This document shows, one piece after another, positions 34,213-44,626 of a stretch of 64,000 bases of DNA. The position numbers were made by a program, and so were the translations under genes. Source of the stretch: Pyrenula massariospora (taxonomy: Eukaryota > Ascomycota > Eurotiomycetes > Pyrenulales > Pyrenulaceae); the NCBI GenBank assembly GCA_021030905.1, contig JAGFMI010000003.1:1674001-1738000 (forward strand), given 5' to 3'. Below the pieces are notes generated by a model. That model saw nothing but the letters and a program-made list of their open reading frames with translations, made no database searches and was not told the DNA's origin. Positions within the stretch are counted from its first letter, which is position 1. Each line of letters opens with the position of its first letter.

Positions 34213-35722
34213 GGGATGTGATGGCAATGTTGATATCACGTTGCCGTTCGCTTTGCATTATCCCGACCGCTACGCACTAGACAGCCATGCCGACAAAATG
34301 GAGCATGAGGAAGAAATACCTTGGTTGAGTCTTATTCTAAACCGAAGGGTGAGGCAGTAAAGGCTGGTTTTTTGTTGCAAGCTTTGGAAGCTACTCTTCC
34401 CATGTACTGTATCATATAGCAAGAAGCATGCTGGGAGCGGGAACCGCTCGACGGACATGCTCACAACCGTGTAATTTTTCAGATAGTTTATGATGAGTGC
34501 TCTTTTGGAGCTATAATACCACCGACATCTCCCGTAGTCGGTGTGTCTGACATGTCCTGCAGACTGCATTCGCTGCGCTATGATACTTGAGCCAACCCGG
34601 CCTCTCCAGTAGTCATGATATGATATGATATCTGACAGGTATGGTATGGCGGCGGTACGTCACCACCAATTCGGTTACAGCACAATTGAGGTGGGGACCG
34701 CGGCTAAGATCCAGCAGTCTCCAATTGTACCCGACCTTGCCGCTGAATAGGAAGAGCTTGGGGAAGCGAGCTGTCACTTTCGGCGGAATATCCAAAAGAC
34801 CTCTGAAGTGAGAATTGCTTATTCGGTCCATCGCTTTGTGCGGAGTCCGGCGTGCCTCGGTAACCGACGCGTCGAGCTTATCCGAGAAGGTTTTTTCTCC
34901 TCGCAATCACAGCCCTTTTCAAAACTCGTGCGTCTAGCCAAGGGCTTGGACGGACAAGGCTTCGAGGTTTTGAATGGCAGAGCTTTCAAGAACGACAAGA
35001 CTGTCAGCACAGCATCGAATACGACAATGCAAGTCAGCTAGCTGGGCACGTTCGCCCTTTGCCCTGCTCGGCAGTGTTGAAGGAAGTTATTTGAAGCCAT
35101 TTTAAAGTCCGCTGTATCTAGTGGGCGTGGGGTTAGTCACCAGTCGATCTCAATGCGGTGATGGGTAGTGCGCGTGGGGACGCTCGGAGGGTGAGGCCCG
35201 ACGTCAGGGAGAACTGGCGGGCGTTCCAGCCCCGGATGGCCTCCCCACCAAGGTCAGATGCTGCCCCACCAACAATTGCCCAGAATGTCGGTCGGCGAGG
35301 AAAGCTGCACTCGAGCTCCTCCAAGCTCGGCCCCTTCCTACGTAAGGTATCTTGAAGACACCTTGCAGTCGCCCACGCTTGATACGCTTTATCACTCATT
35401 CTTAGTCAATTCGTCTTCTCGAGTATTTCTCTTTTTGTACCTCTATTCTGTACCTCTATCCCCTAGATTACCTACGATTCTTGTTGAGCTCTCCCACCGC
35501 GTATTTTCACCCCTTGTCCTTGGCCTCACGATCCTCCTGGCTTCCGGAGCTCCGGGGACTTTTTTATTCCCCTGCTTTTCACGCCTGAAGCTTCGGAGAA
35601 AGGACCCTGTTTGTGCTTGAGAGTCAAGGTGACAATCTTAAGCTGAGCTGTCACTTCACCACCTTCTCTGTCGCCCGCCCCCTTCAGCCGCGCAAAGTAC
35701 CATACTTGCTTCGGCCACCAGC
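34213..35722. promoter_or_regulatory. Upstream region of pyruvate carboxylase
   Basis: 1.5 kb between tandem genes: the CHC1 3'UTR and the pyruvate carboxylase promoter and leader. The final 300 bp (35390-35700) are strongly C/T-rich, as in highly expressed fungal genes. ORFs here have no family features. Confidence 0.5.
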
Positions 35723-38700
35723 ATGATGGCCAATAACAAACCTTTCCCGAACAACGATGTGGTGGAGGAGGGCATGGAGAACACCGTTCATCAACGCCTA
35801 CGAGCAAACTCGTCCATCATGCAGCTCAAGAAAATCATGGTCGCCAACCGAGGAGAGATCCCAATTCGGATCTTTAGAACAGCCCACGAGCTCTCTCTTC
35901 ACACCGTTGCTGTTTTCAGCTACGAAGACCGCTTGAGCATGCACCGGCAGAAGGCTGATGAAGCCTACGTCATTGGCAAGCGTGGTCAATACACTCCCGT
36001 CCAAGCCTACTTAGCCGGCGACGAGATCATCAAAATAGCTACGCAACACGGCGTGCAGATGATCCATCCCGGTTACGGCTTCTTGTCTGAGAATGCAGAA
36101 TTTGCTCGAAAGGTCGAGGCGGCCGGCATAATCTTTGTTGGGCCCACTCCCGAAACGATTGACTCGCTCGGAGATAAGGTATCGGCTCGCACGCTAGCTA
36201 TGAAATGTGAAGTTCCTGTCGTGCCAGGAACCGATGGACCCGTGGAAAGATATGAAGAAGTTAAGGCATTCACAGACAAATACGGATTCCCCATCATTAT
36301 CAAGGCTGCATTTGGCGGAGGCGGGCGTGGCATGAGAGTCGTTCGCGATCAGGAGAGTTTGAAGGACTCTTTTGAGCGGGCTACGTCCGAAGCCAAATCG
36401 GCTTTCGGTAACGGCACGGTCTTTGTAGAACGTTTCCTTGATAAGCCAAAGCACATCGAAGTCCAGCTCCTTGGTGACAACAGCGGTAATGTCGTTCACC
36501 TTTTCGAAAGAGATTGCAGTGTCCAGCGACGACATCAGAAAGTGGTTGAGCTTGCTCCCGCAAAAGATCTACCAGCGAAGACGAGGGACGCCATCCTTAA
36601 TGACGCCGTCAAATTGGCAAGGTCCGTCAATTACCGCAATGCTGGCACAGCCGAGTTCTTGGTCGACCAACAGAACCGCTATTATTTCATTGAAATAAAT
36701 CCTAGGATTCAGGTGGAACACACTATCACGGAAGAGATCACAGGAATCGATATAGTAGCTGCCCAGATACAGATTGCTGCTGGCGCCTCGCTCGAGCAAC
36801 TTGGCTTGACTCAGGACAAGATCTCCATCCGTGGCTTTGCTGTACAGTGCCGCATCACGACTGAAGACCCCGCGAAAGGATTTTCTCCAGACACTGGAAA
36901 GATCGAGGTCTATCGATCAGCTGGCGGCAATGGCGTCCGGCTCGACGGAGGAAATGGTTTTGCCGGTGCTATTATCACGCCACATTACGATTCTATGCTA
37001 GTCAAATGTACATGTCATGGTTCTACCTACGAAATCGCCAGAAGAAAGATGCTGAGGGCCTTGGTTGAGTTCAGAATCCGCGGAGTGAAGACCAACATTC
37101 CTTTCCTGACATCTCTATTGACACATCAGACATTCATCGATGGTAATTGCTGGACAACCTTCATTGATGACACTCCTGAGCTCTTCACACTCATTGGGAG
37201 CCAGAATCGTGCTCAAAAGCTGCTCGCCTACCTTGGAGATCTTGCTGTCAATGGTAGTAGCATCAAGGGACAGATTGGCGAGCCAAAATTCACAGGCGAA
37301 ATCATCATGCCTACACTATTTGATGATAATGGAAAGCCCATAGATACCTCACAGCCATGCACTAAAGGGTGGAAACAGATCATTGATAAAGAAGGCCCGG
37401 CGGCTTTTGCCAAAGCAGTCAGAGCGAATAAGGGATGTCTCCTAATGGATACAACTTGGAGGGACGCGCATCAGTCGCTTCTTGCAACTCGGGTCCGAAC
37501 CGTTGATCTCCTCAATATAGCCAAGGAGACGAGCTGGGCCTTGGCCAATTCCTACAGCTTGGAATGTTGGGGGGGCGCCACTTTCGATGTCGCTATGAGA
37601 TTTTTGTACGAAGATCCATGGGACCGACTGAGGAAGATGAGAAAGGCGATCCCCAACATCCCTTTCCAGATGCTGCTGAGAGGAGCCAATGGCGTCGCCT
37701 ATTCTTCGTTGCCCGACAATGCGATTTACCATTTTTGCAAGCAGGCAAAGGACAATGGCGTGGACGTGTTCCGTATCTTCGACGCTCTGAACGATGTGGA
37801 CCAACTTGAAGTAGGTATGAAGGCGGTTATGCAAGCAGGAGGCGTGGTCGAAGCGACCGTATGCTATTCGGGAGATATGCTTAATCCGAAGAAGAAGTAC
37901 AATCTCGACTACTACATGGGGCTCGTGGACAAGATCGTGGCTATTGGCACTCACGTACTTGGCATCAAAGACATGGCTGGTGTTTTGAAGCCGCGAGCTG
38001 CCACCCTTCTGATCAGCGCTATCCGCAAGAAGTACCCGGACCTTCCAATTCATGTTCACACGCATGACTCTGCTGGAACTGGTGTTGCTTCAATGGTTGC
38101 CTGTGCCCAAGCTGGGGCCGATGCAGTCGATGCGGCAACTGACTCGATGTCCGGAACCACTTCCCAGCCTAGTATCGGCGCTATTTTGGCCTCCCTGGAA
38201 GGGACAGAGTATGATCCTGGCCTCAACGGTGCAAACGTTCGAGCACTCGACACGTACTGGGCTCAGCTTCGACAGCTCTACTCGCCATTTGAAGCCGGTC
38301 TTACCGGCCCTGATCCCGAAGTTTACGAACACGAGATACCTGGCGGCCAGCTTACGAACTTGATCTTCCAAGCAGCATCGCAGGGGCTCGGCGCACAATG
38401 GGCGGAGACAAAGAAAGCCTATGAACAAGCTAACGATCTACTTGGGGACATCGTCAAAGTCACGCCTACCTCCAAAGTGGTCGGTGATCTTGCTCAATTC
38501 ATGGTCTCGAACAAGCTCGACTACGATGGCGTGCTTGCCAAAGCAGAAACGCTAGACTTGCCAGCCTCCGTCCTAGAATTCTTCGAAGGACTCATGGGTC
38601 AGCCATACAAAGGCTTTCCAGAACCACTGAGGTCCCAGGCTCTGCGTGGGAGAAGAAAAATGGATAAGCGTCCGGGATTGTACCTCGAACCTATGGACCT

Positions 38701-39286
38701 CGGTAAGATCAAAAAGGACATCAAAGAAAAGTGGGGTGCTGCCAGTGAATGTGATGTTGCCAGCTTTGCCATGTACCCTAAGGTTTTTGAAGATTACCGC
38801 AAGTTCGTTGCCAAGTATGGAGATCTTTCAGTCCTTCCTACGAAATACTTCCTGGCTAAACCCGAAGTTGGTCAGGAATTTCACGTGGAGCTTGAAAAAG
38901 GCAAAGTTCTGATCCTGAAGCTGCTCGCTGTCGGTCCACTGTCAGAACAGACCGGTCAAAGGGAGGTCTTTTATGAGATGAATGGTGAAGTGCGGCAGGT
39001 TACCGTGGACGATCGCAAGGCTGCCGTAGAGAACACAAGCCGACCTAAGGCAGATTCCACCGACAGTTCGCAGGTCGGCGCACCAATGAGTGGCGTCGTT
39101 GTCGAGGTTCGCGTTCACGACGGTAGCGAGGTGAAGAAAGGAGACCCGGTTGCCGTCCTCAGTGCAATGAAGATGGAGATGGTCATTAGCGCTCCACATT
39201 CCGGCCAAGTTAGCGGCCTCGCTGTCAAGGAAGGCGACTCGGTCGACGGCCAAGATCTAGTCTGTAAGATTGTGAAGCCTTCCTAG
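35723..39286 (+). CDS. PYC: Pyruvate carboxylase
   Basis: Biotin enzyme making oxaloacetate from pyruvate and bicarbonate. It is an intronless 1187-residue ORF of normal length, starting MMANNKPFP without a mitochondrial presequence, so cytosolic as in other fungi. Domains: biotin carboxylase (about 35-490; KIMVANRGEIPIRIFR, ATP-grasp loop AAFGGGGRGMRVV, FIEINPRIQVEHTITEE), carboxyltransferase (about 570-870; TTWRDAHQSLLATRVRT, ECWGGATFDVAMRF, HVHTHDSAGTG), and biotin carboxyl carrier at the end with AMKMEM, the biotinylated Lys being near residue 1150. The C/T-rich leader suggests high expression. Confidence 0.97.
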   Translation: MMANNKPFPNNDVVEEGMENTVHQRLRANSSIMQLKKIMVANRGEIPIRIFRTAHELSLHTVAVFSYEDRLSMHRQKADEAYVIGKRGQYTPVQAYLAGDEIIKIATQHGVQMIHPGYGFLSENAEFARKVEAAGIIFVGPTPETIDSLGDKVSARTLAMKCEVPVVPGTDGPVERYEEVKAFTDKYGFPIIIKAAFGGGGRGMRVVRDQESLKDSFERATSEAKSAFGNGTVFVERFLDKPKHIEVQLLGDNSGNVVHLFERDCSVQRRHQKVVELAPAKDLPAKTRDAILNDAVKLARSVNYRNAGTAEFLVDQQNRYYFIEINPRIQVEHTITEEITGIDIVAAQIQIAAGASLEQLGLTQDKISIRGFAVQCRITTEDPAKGFSPDTGKIEVYRSAGGNGVRLDGGNGFAGAIITPHYDSMLVKCTCHGSTYEIARRKMLRALVEFRIRGVKTNIPFLTSLLTHQTFIDGNCWTTFIDDTPELFTLIGSQNRAQKLLAYLGDLAVNGSSIKGQIGEPKFTGEIIMPTLFDDNGKPIDTSQPCTKGWKQIIDKEGPAAFAKAVRANKGCLLMDTTWRDAHQSLLATRVRTVDLLNIAKETSWALANSYSLECWGGATFDVAMRFLYEDPWDRLRKMRKAIPNIPFQMLLRGANGVAYSSLPDNAIYHFCKQAKDNGVDVFRIFDALNDVDQLEVGMKAVMQAGGVVEATVCYSGDMLNPKKKYNLDYYMGLVDKIVAIGTHVLGIKDMAGVLKPRAATLLISAIRKKYPDLPIHVHTHDSAGTGVASMVACAQAGADAVDAATDSMSGTTSQPSIGAILASLEGTEYDPGLNGANVRALDTYWAQLRQLYSPFEAGLTGPDPEVYEHEIPGGQLTNLIFQAASQGLGAQWAETKKAYEQANDLLGDIVKVTPTSKVVGDLAQFMVSNKLDYDGVLAKAETLDLPASVLEFFEGLMGQPYKGFPEPLRSQALRGRRKMDKRPGLYLEPMDLGKIKKDIKEKWGAASECDVASFAMYPKVFEDYRKFVAKYGDLSVLPTKYFLAKPEVGQEFHVELEKGKVLILKLLAVGPLSEQTGQREVFYEMNGEVRQVTVDDRKAAVENTSRPKADSTDSSQVGAPMSGVVVEVRVHDGSEVKKGDPVAVLSAMKMEMVISAPHSGQVSGLAVKEGDSVDGQDLVCKIVKPS

Positions 39287-40222
39287 GCGGAAGGAGCGCA
39301 GTTGTTGTTAGGGTGATTGTTCGAAATATCAGCGGTGGAGGACTTGATGTTCGTAGCAGTTTTGAACACCGAGTATTGGATTATTCTTAGTTAATTAGAC
39401 TACACAAAAGCTATCGCGAGAAGCGTTTAAAGATGAATTTACGAAATCTCTTTTTCCTGGCGTCTAGGGCATTGGACGAGGCTAGGTAGCAGAGGTCATA
39501 GCACATCATTTATTACTATCGGTTGCGCTACGACTTCTGCTACCCAGCCTCAGGAGTATTTATTGTGGACTGCGAATTCCACACAAAGAATCCTAGAGAG
39601 ACGATCGAGCGCGATATGTCAGACCTTGAATGACCCGAACCTATCGTAGTGCCGCTGATTGTACTGGGAATGGGTTGCTTGCGCCGCCGGAAAGGAGCGT
39701 GAAGCAATCTCCTCGTCGCCATCAGGCTCCTTCGAGTAATTGCTTCCCACAACCACTGAGCCGCCAAAGATCCATCCAACGACCGATTTGCCTCCAGCAT
39801 CTTTTCATAATTCTAGCCCCATCTGATGTCGCCGCTAAGAATCGAATCCTCGGTCAAGAGCATGGAAAGCATGATGCGTAAGTGCCTATGCCTGCCTGCA
39901 TTGCTGGCAGCCGCAGTTCCTGTGGGTTCTAAGTTACTCTGTTTTGAAATGTTTTCTTCCGCGTATGAATCACTCCTTCTAAGTGAGAGGTCACCCTGAA
40001 TTTGTGTCCTAGCGCTATGTCCAGCCTCGGACAGTATCCAGGCATTGCAGCTACTATGACAATAAATGCAATAGATTCCGCCGGGAACGACCCTATGGCT
40101 ACGACATATTCGTAATCAAGCTCGCAGCTCCTTACCCTAGTCATAACGTCTCAGATCACAAATTCTTCGTCATTTTCTTTGTGCTAAATCCAGCCACAGT
40201 CCTTGCAAAGAGCAGCTGGTAA
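39287..40222. other. Intergenic, pyruvate carboxylase 3' flank; start of accessory region
   Basis: About 940 bp with no supported gene. ORFs at 39540-39800 (minus) and 39630-39881 (plus) overlap and look like chance frames. It may include decayed 5' coding sequence of the next entry, but I could not trace it. Confidence 0.4.
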
Positions 40223-40747
40223 CAAGAGCGCGACATACAACCATCTAGTTCATTGCGATCCCAGACTCCAATCTCTACTATCGTCACATCTGACGCAAAT
40301 ACTTCTTTAATTAAAGCTACAGCCTTAGGAGACTTCAGAAACCCTCCGCAGATCTCGGCATTGCTCATTATGTCCTCTTCATCGGTACCCTCGTCGTCTT
40401 CTTCAGTTCTCTTCATCTCAACAACATCTGACTCCTTTCATTCATCTAACTTAAGCTTTAGCCTCTTGGTGGGAATTGGCATTAGCCTCGAAGCAAGCTT
40501 CGGTGCTCTCGCCGTCGCCGCTGTTGTATTCTTCATCCTCTGGCGGCGCTAGAATGAAAGGCTCACTCGTGTTTCGCAAGCTGACTCAGCTCCTCCCTTT
40601 ATTCCTGAGGGCCTAGCGATGCAGATTATTGGAAGCCGCGACGAGTTGGATCCCAGGACACACGGCGGCTCGGAACTTGACGCAAGAGACTTGAAGGAGC
40701 TGGGCGTGGTACACTACCGAGGGTCAGGAGGATCGGAGGATCATTAA
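40223..40747 (+). pseudogene. Ser-rich single-pass membrane protein ORF, interrupted by a stop
   Basis: An open frame from 40223 holds a Thr/Ser-rich stretch (SSSSVPSSSSSVLFISTTS), then one strong hydrophobic helix (LEASFGALAVAAVVFFILW) followed by two Arg and a TAG at 40550-40552. The same frame then stays open for 64 more codons to TAA at 40745-40747, reading NERLTRVSQADSAPPFIPEG ... DELDPRTHGGSELDARDLKE. This layout, Ser/Thr-rich ectodomain, one helix, basic stop-transfer, then a tail with SAPPF-PEG and repeated ELD/EL motifs, is common in filamentous-fungal cell-surface proteins. The cysteine-rich ectodomain those proteins usually have is not recognisable upstream. The likeliest reading is a decaying gene; an assembly error or read-through is possible. 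Confidence 0.4.
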
Positions 40748-41033
40748 TGGCAAGAATTGGACTCGAAGCTTGTCTACAAGACATGGGCGAGAAGGTCGGC
40801 GACGGAGCTCTCTAGGAAGGACATTACCAATACGCATCGTCGCGCTGATGAGAATGGCTAGCCGAGGTCTGGATCTACGTGGAGAACAAGATGTTTCTAT
40901 TCGTATGAGAAGATTCTGGTAGGACAGAGAAGATTTATTGAAAACGACAATGAGTAGGGAGTTGATGCCGACTTCGAGCTACTGCGCACTCGAAAGGAAA
41001 ACACGCACCTTTCTGCGACCAAGTGCTAGCTTG

Positions 41034-41444
41034 CTAGATACACATCTTTACAATGGTCTTTAATTTGTGTTTAACTTTAAATTCCTGACCTGGTCCCTGG
41101 GACCTAAGGCTCTTTCGCTCTCTCTTCAATTGTAAGGTTAGCATAAGAAATCTTGGTAGTCGGAAGGGAAGAAACACGAAAAAGTTGGACGTGGCTTCCT
41201 GCGCTAGTGCAGCAAATTCGCCGAGAACAAGCTTCAAGTCGGCGACCTCTTTGCTCAGCGCGTGAAGCCTGCCTGGGAGAGAGTTACAGAACTTGCGGAA
41301 ACCTTTGAAAGCGTTGTCGTTCTCCGTGGGGACAGCACCAGTAAACGATAGTGGATCCGTGCGCGCGGCGCTCCACCACGCCTTGACCACCGTTATTACC
41401 CACCGTCCTGATATCACCACATTGCCGCGATCGAGGACTGTCAT
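41034..41444 (-). pseudogene. Relic resembling the N-terminal domain of fungal STAND/ankyrin proteins
   Basis: A 136-codon minus-strand ORF. Its middle reads TDPLSFTGAV ... KGFRKFCNSLPGRLHALSKE VADLKLVLGEFAAL (shown in two pieces), which resembles the roughly 100-residue helical domain that opens many fungal NLR-like and ankyrin proteins, normally starting with ADPLS. Here the DPLS segment has no adjacent Met, the leading ~30 residues look unrelated, the helix after GAV seems shortened, and the C-terminal ~40 residues are basic and low in family character. No NACHT or ankyrin part follows. I infer a truncated remnant; the resemblance comes from memory and is weak. Its first codon is only 17 bp from the start of the divergent phosphodiesterase gene. 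Confidence 0.35.
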
Positions 41445-41461
41445 ACACAGGCAGCAGACTA

Positions 41462-43533
41462 ATGCCGATTGAGACTCGTGGCGGCCGTCTCAGAGAGGCC
41501 CAGGAAAGCCTGACAAGTTATGACAATATGCATCAACAACTCAACGGGTTTACTGACGATTCTGGCGGTAAAACAGCCTTGTATGTTGCGGCTTCCGCAA
41601 ACGATGAAGCGGCTGTCAAGGAGATTCTTGCATCTCCTGCTGCTAGAGATGAGCAATTGAACAGAATTGAAATCTCCAAAGGCTGGACACCATTGTTCAT
41701 TGCTTGTGCCGAGGGTTTGACTTCCGTTGCTGAGTTACTTCTCGCCGCAGGAGCAAATCAGGATGTTGTGGATATGGCTGGATGGACGCCCAAGGAACAT
41801 GCTGTATTCCATGGTCATCTGAAACTAGCACAGCTATTTGCCCCCCAAGTCAAAACCCCTTCAGCTCGCTTAATGGCCCAGGAGAGGCACCAGGTTGAGT
41901 ACACAAGGCGAAGCAGTAGCAGCCAAGTGTTCATCTACCTTGGTCCGTCTCATACAAAGAGCGACCTAGTGCCCATCAGATTAGATAACGACGCTCCTAA
42001 CCATAGCAGAATAGTCCGAGAGCAGACAGCTTGGGGTGTCTTGATCAGCTCCCAAGGCGCATGTAACCAGTCTCCTGTTGCTGTCCAATTTCCGATCCAG
42101 GATAACATGGTTAACGCACCAATAACATTTTCCACGACGGACCCCGAGAAGATGGTATTGAAGTTTGAAATCTATTTGCGTTCCTCCCCCCAAGGCGAAG
42201 ATGTTCAAATCTTTGGTACCGCAGTCGCACTTCTAAAAAGCCTCCAAGGCGGCCTGGCGCCAAACCGTGAAAGTGTCACGAGACACTACACGATCCCAAT
42301 CCTTCATAATGGCACGATGGCATGCATAGGTAATGTCACTTTCAGTGTACTTCTAATAACCCCATTTCATACAGAAAGTACCCATCTTGAAGCGTCTTCG
42401 GGGTTCTGGAAAAGAAAGATGCCTTATCCAATCGTTGGACACCGAGGATCTGGAGCAAATTCTACTGCACGAACTGTTCTTCAGATCGGGGAAAACACCC
42501 ATCAATCCTTTCTAACAGCAATTGACAGGGGCGCTTCGTGTGTAGAATTCGACATTCAACTAACGAAAGATTACCGCCCTGTCATCTATCATGATTTTCT
42601 GGTGAAAGAAATTGGAGCCGACGTATCCGTCCATGAGCTGACTTTCGACCAATTCCAACATTGCAGCCGATCACAAGCGCCCAAGAATGATCGGCTTGGT
42701 TCTGGAGAGCAAAGATATATCGAAAGAATCTCACTAGACAATAATCACCGTCCAAAGCCACGAAGGCACTCTCTTAATGAATACGACCACTCCCGGAGCC
42801 AGGATCTCCTTGAGCGGATTAAGTACACAGAAGAGGGCCTTCGCGGAAACTTCAAGGGCAATCTCCGTGGATATGCCATCCAAGAACCTTCCACGACTCT
42901 CGAGCAGCTCCTAACATCGCTTCCCGAACACATTGACTTCGACCTGGAGATCAAGTACCCCATGCTTTGGGAAGCGGAGGCTCGCGCCATGGACTTCACC
43001 ACCATCGAACTCAACACATACATCGATACCATCCTTAGCACTATCTTCCGCCACTGCGGCCGCCGCAATATCACGCTCACGTCCTTCAGCCCGGAGGTTT
43101 GCATCGCCCTCGCTTGTAAGCAGCAGTCGTTTCCCATTCTCATGATCAACAAAGCCGGTTGTGTTCCTGTCAGCGATATCAGGGCTGCAAGCCTGAAAGG
43201 CGCCATTGATTTTGCCACTGCATGGGGCTTAGACGGCATAGTCGTGATATCCTATCCACTTATTATGTGCCCCCGACTTCTAACATATGCGAAAGATATG
43301 GGGCTAGTTGTGGCTTCATATGGAGAACCGAACAATGACCCCGAGTATGCTTTGGTAAGCTATTTTTTCTCTTTCTCCTCTATCGTATCGCAATACCATC
43401 ATGAGCAGCGCTTGGTTTTGCAGGCTGACCCTCGGTCTCTACCCCCTAGATCCAAATCCAAGCTGGTCTTGACGCAATCATTACCGATAAAGCGCACCTA
43501 ATGTCCAAAGCCCTCGCACATGTACGAAGCTGA
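41462..43533 (+). CDS. GDE1-like glycerophosphodiester phosphodiesterase lacking the SPX domain
   Basis: Hydrolyses glycerophosphodiesters such as glycerophosphocholine. Exons 41462-43354 and 43450-43533 give 658 residues; the 95-nt intron is set by GTAAGC and by the tail IQIQAGLDAIITDKAHL, which fits the family, whereas reading through it gives an unrelated end. Three ankyrin-like units lie at about residues 35-125 (GGKTALYVAA; GWTPLFIACAEG; GWTPKEHAVFHG), then a beta-rich linker and the GDPD domain (about 325-640) with VGHRGSGAN, GENTH, VEFDIQLTKD and PVIYHD, so the metal and catalytic residues look intact. GDE1 relatives start with an SPX phosphate-sensing domain and more ankyrins, about 400 residues missing here; none is found upstream. 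Confidence 0.85.
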
Positions 43534-44626
43534 GTGTGCGCGTCCACACTGGCGGTATCGGCACGAATGCGAAGGACTGAGGGCTCTGTTCCGTGACCGA
43601 TTTGATAGCTTGAACGTCGAGAACATCTTGCCGCTAGATGATTGCAGTTTAGAAGGTGGCCCATAGATGTTGGCCCCAAGGTTTAATGCTAGATATCAGA
43701 AATTAGGACACATTAATTTAGGAGCCGGGCGGGAACTAATACTATGATATTTATCAAATATACCACGATTTTTGATATCCAACCTTAATTCGAACAGAGG
43801 ATCGGATCTGGCCTAGAATCATCGAGCTCGAGGCTAGGTATCAAAAAGTCCCAGCGCATTTACTTATAAGTGCTGGCGGCTGCCTAGCGCATAATATATA
43901 CGCCAGGACTTATGATACCCTGCGTTGGCTGGCTCTGGTCCTCGCACCTGTACGGTCATCTGCCAAATGCCCCGGCGAGCTGGGGCAATCGGCTCCACTA
44001 GAACAGTATACAGAATACGCATAAATCAGGCATTCCTTTGTACAACGCAGTGCGAATGGCATATGGCATGACAGCTCGCTTACAAAGTACGTTAAAGTTT
44101 TAAACAATTGATTGTGCAAGTATATATAGAGTTTAGTCGTGCACGGGCTGGTCACGGACATTATTGGCCAACTCGTCTCGGCTCGTCCTGAACAGCAGAA
44201 CGACCTGAGAAGCAGACATACACTATCGCAGCTCTACCAATGGTAAGGTTCATCCAATCAATGCCGTACCTTTGTGCTTGTGATCAAGGTGCTCCCAGTA
44301 CCGAGGCATGCTAACCTCTTATCTCCAATGGAACAGAGTTAAGAGGCATGGACAAAGGACCCACTGTTTCCTTCATAGGTTTGCCCTTTCGCTTCTTCCG
44401 TTGTGGCTCATCGATGCAGGTCAGGCTATACCTACAAGACCGCGATAATGTCTGTTTCTTATTTTACGGAGGCCAACTTTGGAGCTCCTACGCCACGAAG
44501 GGCAGTGTATGAAGATCTCGAAGTTTGGTTCCGTTGAAATAGTTCCTTTTCAACTAAAGTTGTAACCATAGCTATTTATCCAGCAATTAACATTCCAATC
44601 TATATTTAAGCGAAGCTGGTTTTGGT
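43534..44626. other. AT-rich intergenic stretch
   Basis: About 1.1 kb, AT-rich by eye, with frequent stops in all frames. Weak ORFs at 43446-43679 and 43910-44161 (minus) show nothing recognisable. No inverted or long direct repeats were noticed. Confidence 0.4.

Noticed and set aside
35133-35620. Several ORFs upstream of pyruvate carboxylase
   Set aside because: They are pyrimidine-tract translations in a leader region, without domains or consistent strand signal.
39825-39860. tRNA-like B-box (GGATTCGATTC on the minus strand)
   Set aside because: The flanks do not form a T-arm stem, and no acceptor stem or A-box lies at the right distance.
43910-44161. 83-codon Cys-containing minus-strand ORF considered as a small secreted protein
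   Set aside because: No signal peptide at the N-terminus and the cysteines are irregular; AT-rich chance frame more likely.
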